In this document: positions 6,174 through 6,498 of the stretch, one piece after another
How the letters are laid out: every line of letters begins with the position of its first letter
Numbering within the stretch: the first letter of the stretch is position 1
Assembly: GCA_005116795.1 (NCBI GenBank)
Contig: SWDL01000072.1
Coordinates: 1 to 6,498 of the forward strand
Reading direction: 5' to 3'
Origin: Nitrospira sp.
GTDB lineage: Bacteria > Nitrospirota > Nitrospiria > Nitrospirales > Nitrospiraceae
Length of the DNA stretch: 6,498 bases
Notes under the pieces: model-generated
What the model was told of the DNA's origin: nothing
Database searches by the model: none
What the model saw: only the letters and a program-made list of their open reading frames with translations
Translations under genes and position numbers: made by a program

Positions 6174-6498
6174 TCACCACCGAATCAGCGCCGCGCCCCA
6201 GGTCAGCCCGCCGCCGAACGCCCCGAGGACCGCGACGTCCCCGGAGGCAAGGCGGCCTTGCCTGACGGCATGATCCAGGGCCAGGGGCAGCGAGGCCGAG
6301 GACGTATTTCCGTACTGTTCGATCACGGGAGCCATCACGGCCGGATCGAGACCTAGTCGGGAGGCCAAGGCCGACAGTATTCGCCCATTGGCCTGGTGAA
6401 ACACCGCATGCTTGACCTCAGACAGGCTGACCCCAAATTCTTTGAGAAGATCCGTAATGGCCGCGGCCAGTCGTCGCACCGCCACGCGAAACAGCGGC
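6174..6498 (-). CDS. fabH: 3-oxoacyl-ACP synthase III (FabH-type ketosynthase), C-terminal part
   Basis: The frame is open to the window edge, so only the last 108 residues are present, about one third of a protein of about 320-330. GTG at 6485 is an internal Val of L-F-R-V-A-V-R-R and not a start. The C-terminal ketosynthase half shows the catalytic His in V-F-H-Q-A-N-G-R-I and the catalytic Asn in Y-G-N-T-S-S-A-S-L. The closing G-A-F-G-G-G-L-T-W-G-A-A-L-I-R-W is typical of FabH. The Cys of the Cys-His-Asn triad would lie outside the window. FabH condenses acetyl-CoA or another acyl-CoA with malonyl-ACP to start fatty acid synthesis in the cytoplasm. FabH-like paralogues that make other products share these motifs and cannot be excluded from this fragment. 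The DUF47 gene starts four bases after its TGA, an unexpected link to phosphate uptake genes. Confidence 0.85.
   Translation of the reverse strand, partial: PLFRVAVRRLAAAITDLLKEFGVSLSEVKHAVFHQANGRILSALASRLGLDPAVMAPVIEQYGNTSSASLPLALDHAVRQGRLASGDVAVLGAFGGGLTWGAALIRW

Noticed and set aside
5540..6265. A 241-codon open frame on the plus strand opposite the DUF47 gene
   Set aside because: It mirrors a well-conserved minus-strand gene, crosses into the FabH-like gene, has no recognisable motif and has composition typical of an antisense shadow.

Overview
The window is GC-rich (roughly 60%) and densely packed chromosomal DNA with seven protein genes, two of them cut by the window edges. I see no RNA genes, CRISPR array, phage or insertion-sequence genes. 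The gene set and protein style (PhoR-type sensor, a PiT transporter paired with a DUF47 protein, a bufferin-type RiPP operon) fit an aquatic or soil Gram-negative bacterium. My best guess is Nitrospirota (Nitrospira-like), but this rests on general resemblance only.

Positions 1-1823 (+ strand) hold the downstream part of a metallophore-type RiPP operon. In order these are a DUF692 iron oxygenase (MbnB/TglH/BufB/HvfB type, N-terminus cut off), a DUF2063 partner protein (BufC/HvfC type) and a DoxX-family membrane protein. The first two genes overlap by 17 bases and the last two overlap in ATGA, so they are almost certainly one transcript. This gene set is known from the bufferin (buf), hvf and gig loci. 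There the DUF692/DUF2063 pair modifies cysteines of a small exported peptide (DUF2282 type) that chelates copper or other thiophilic metals. The precursor gene is not in the window and would be expected just upstream.

Positions 1824-1934 are a 111-base gap with a possible promoter very close to the next start codon. Positions 1935-4500 (+) hold a PhoB-like OmpR-family response regulator and an overlapping PhoR-like membrane histidine kinase with all catalytic boxes intact. Its extracytoplasmic region contains an in-frame stretch that looks like a fossil of a dispersed palindromic repeat.

Positions 4533-6498 (- strand) converge on the kinase gene with only 32 bases between the stop codons. 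Read in the direction of transcription they are the C-terminal end of a FabH-type 3-oxoacyl-ACP synthase III, a DUF47 (PhoU-like) protein and a PiT-family phosphate permease, with gaps of 4 and 23 bases. A phosphate-type two-component system facing a low-affinity phosphate (metal-phosphate) uptake pair makes phosphate homeostasis the simplest reading of the right two thirds. Whether the two-component system also controls the neighbouring RiPP operon is open.
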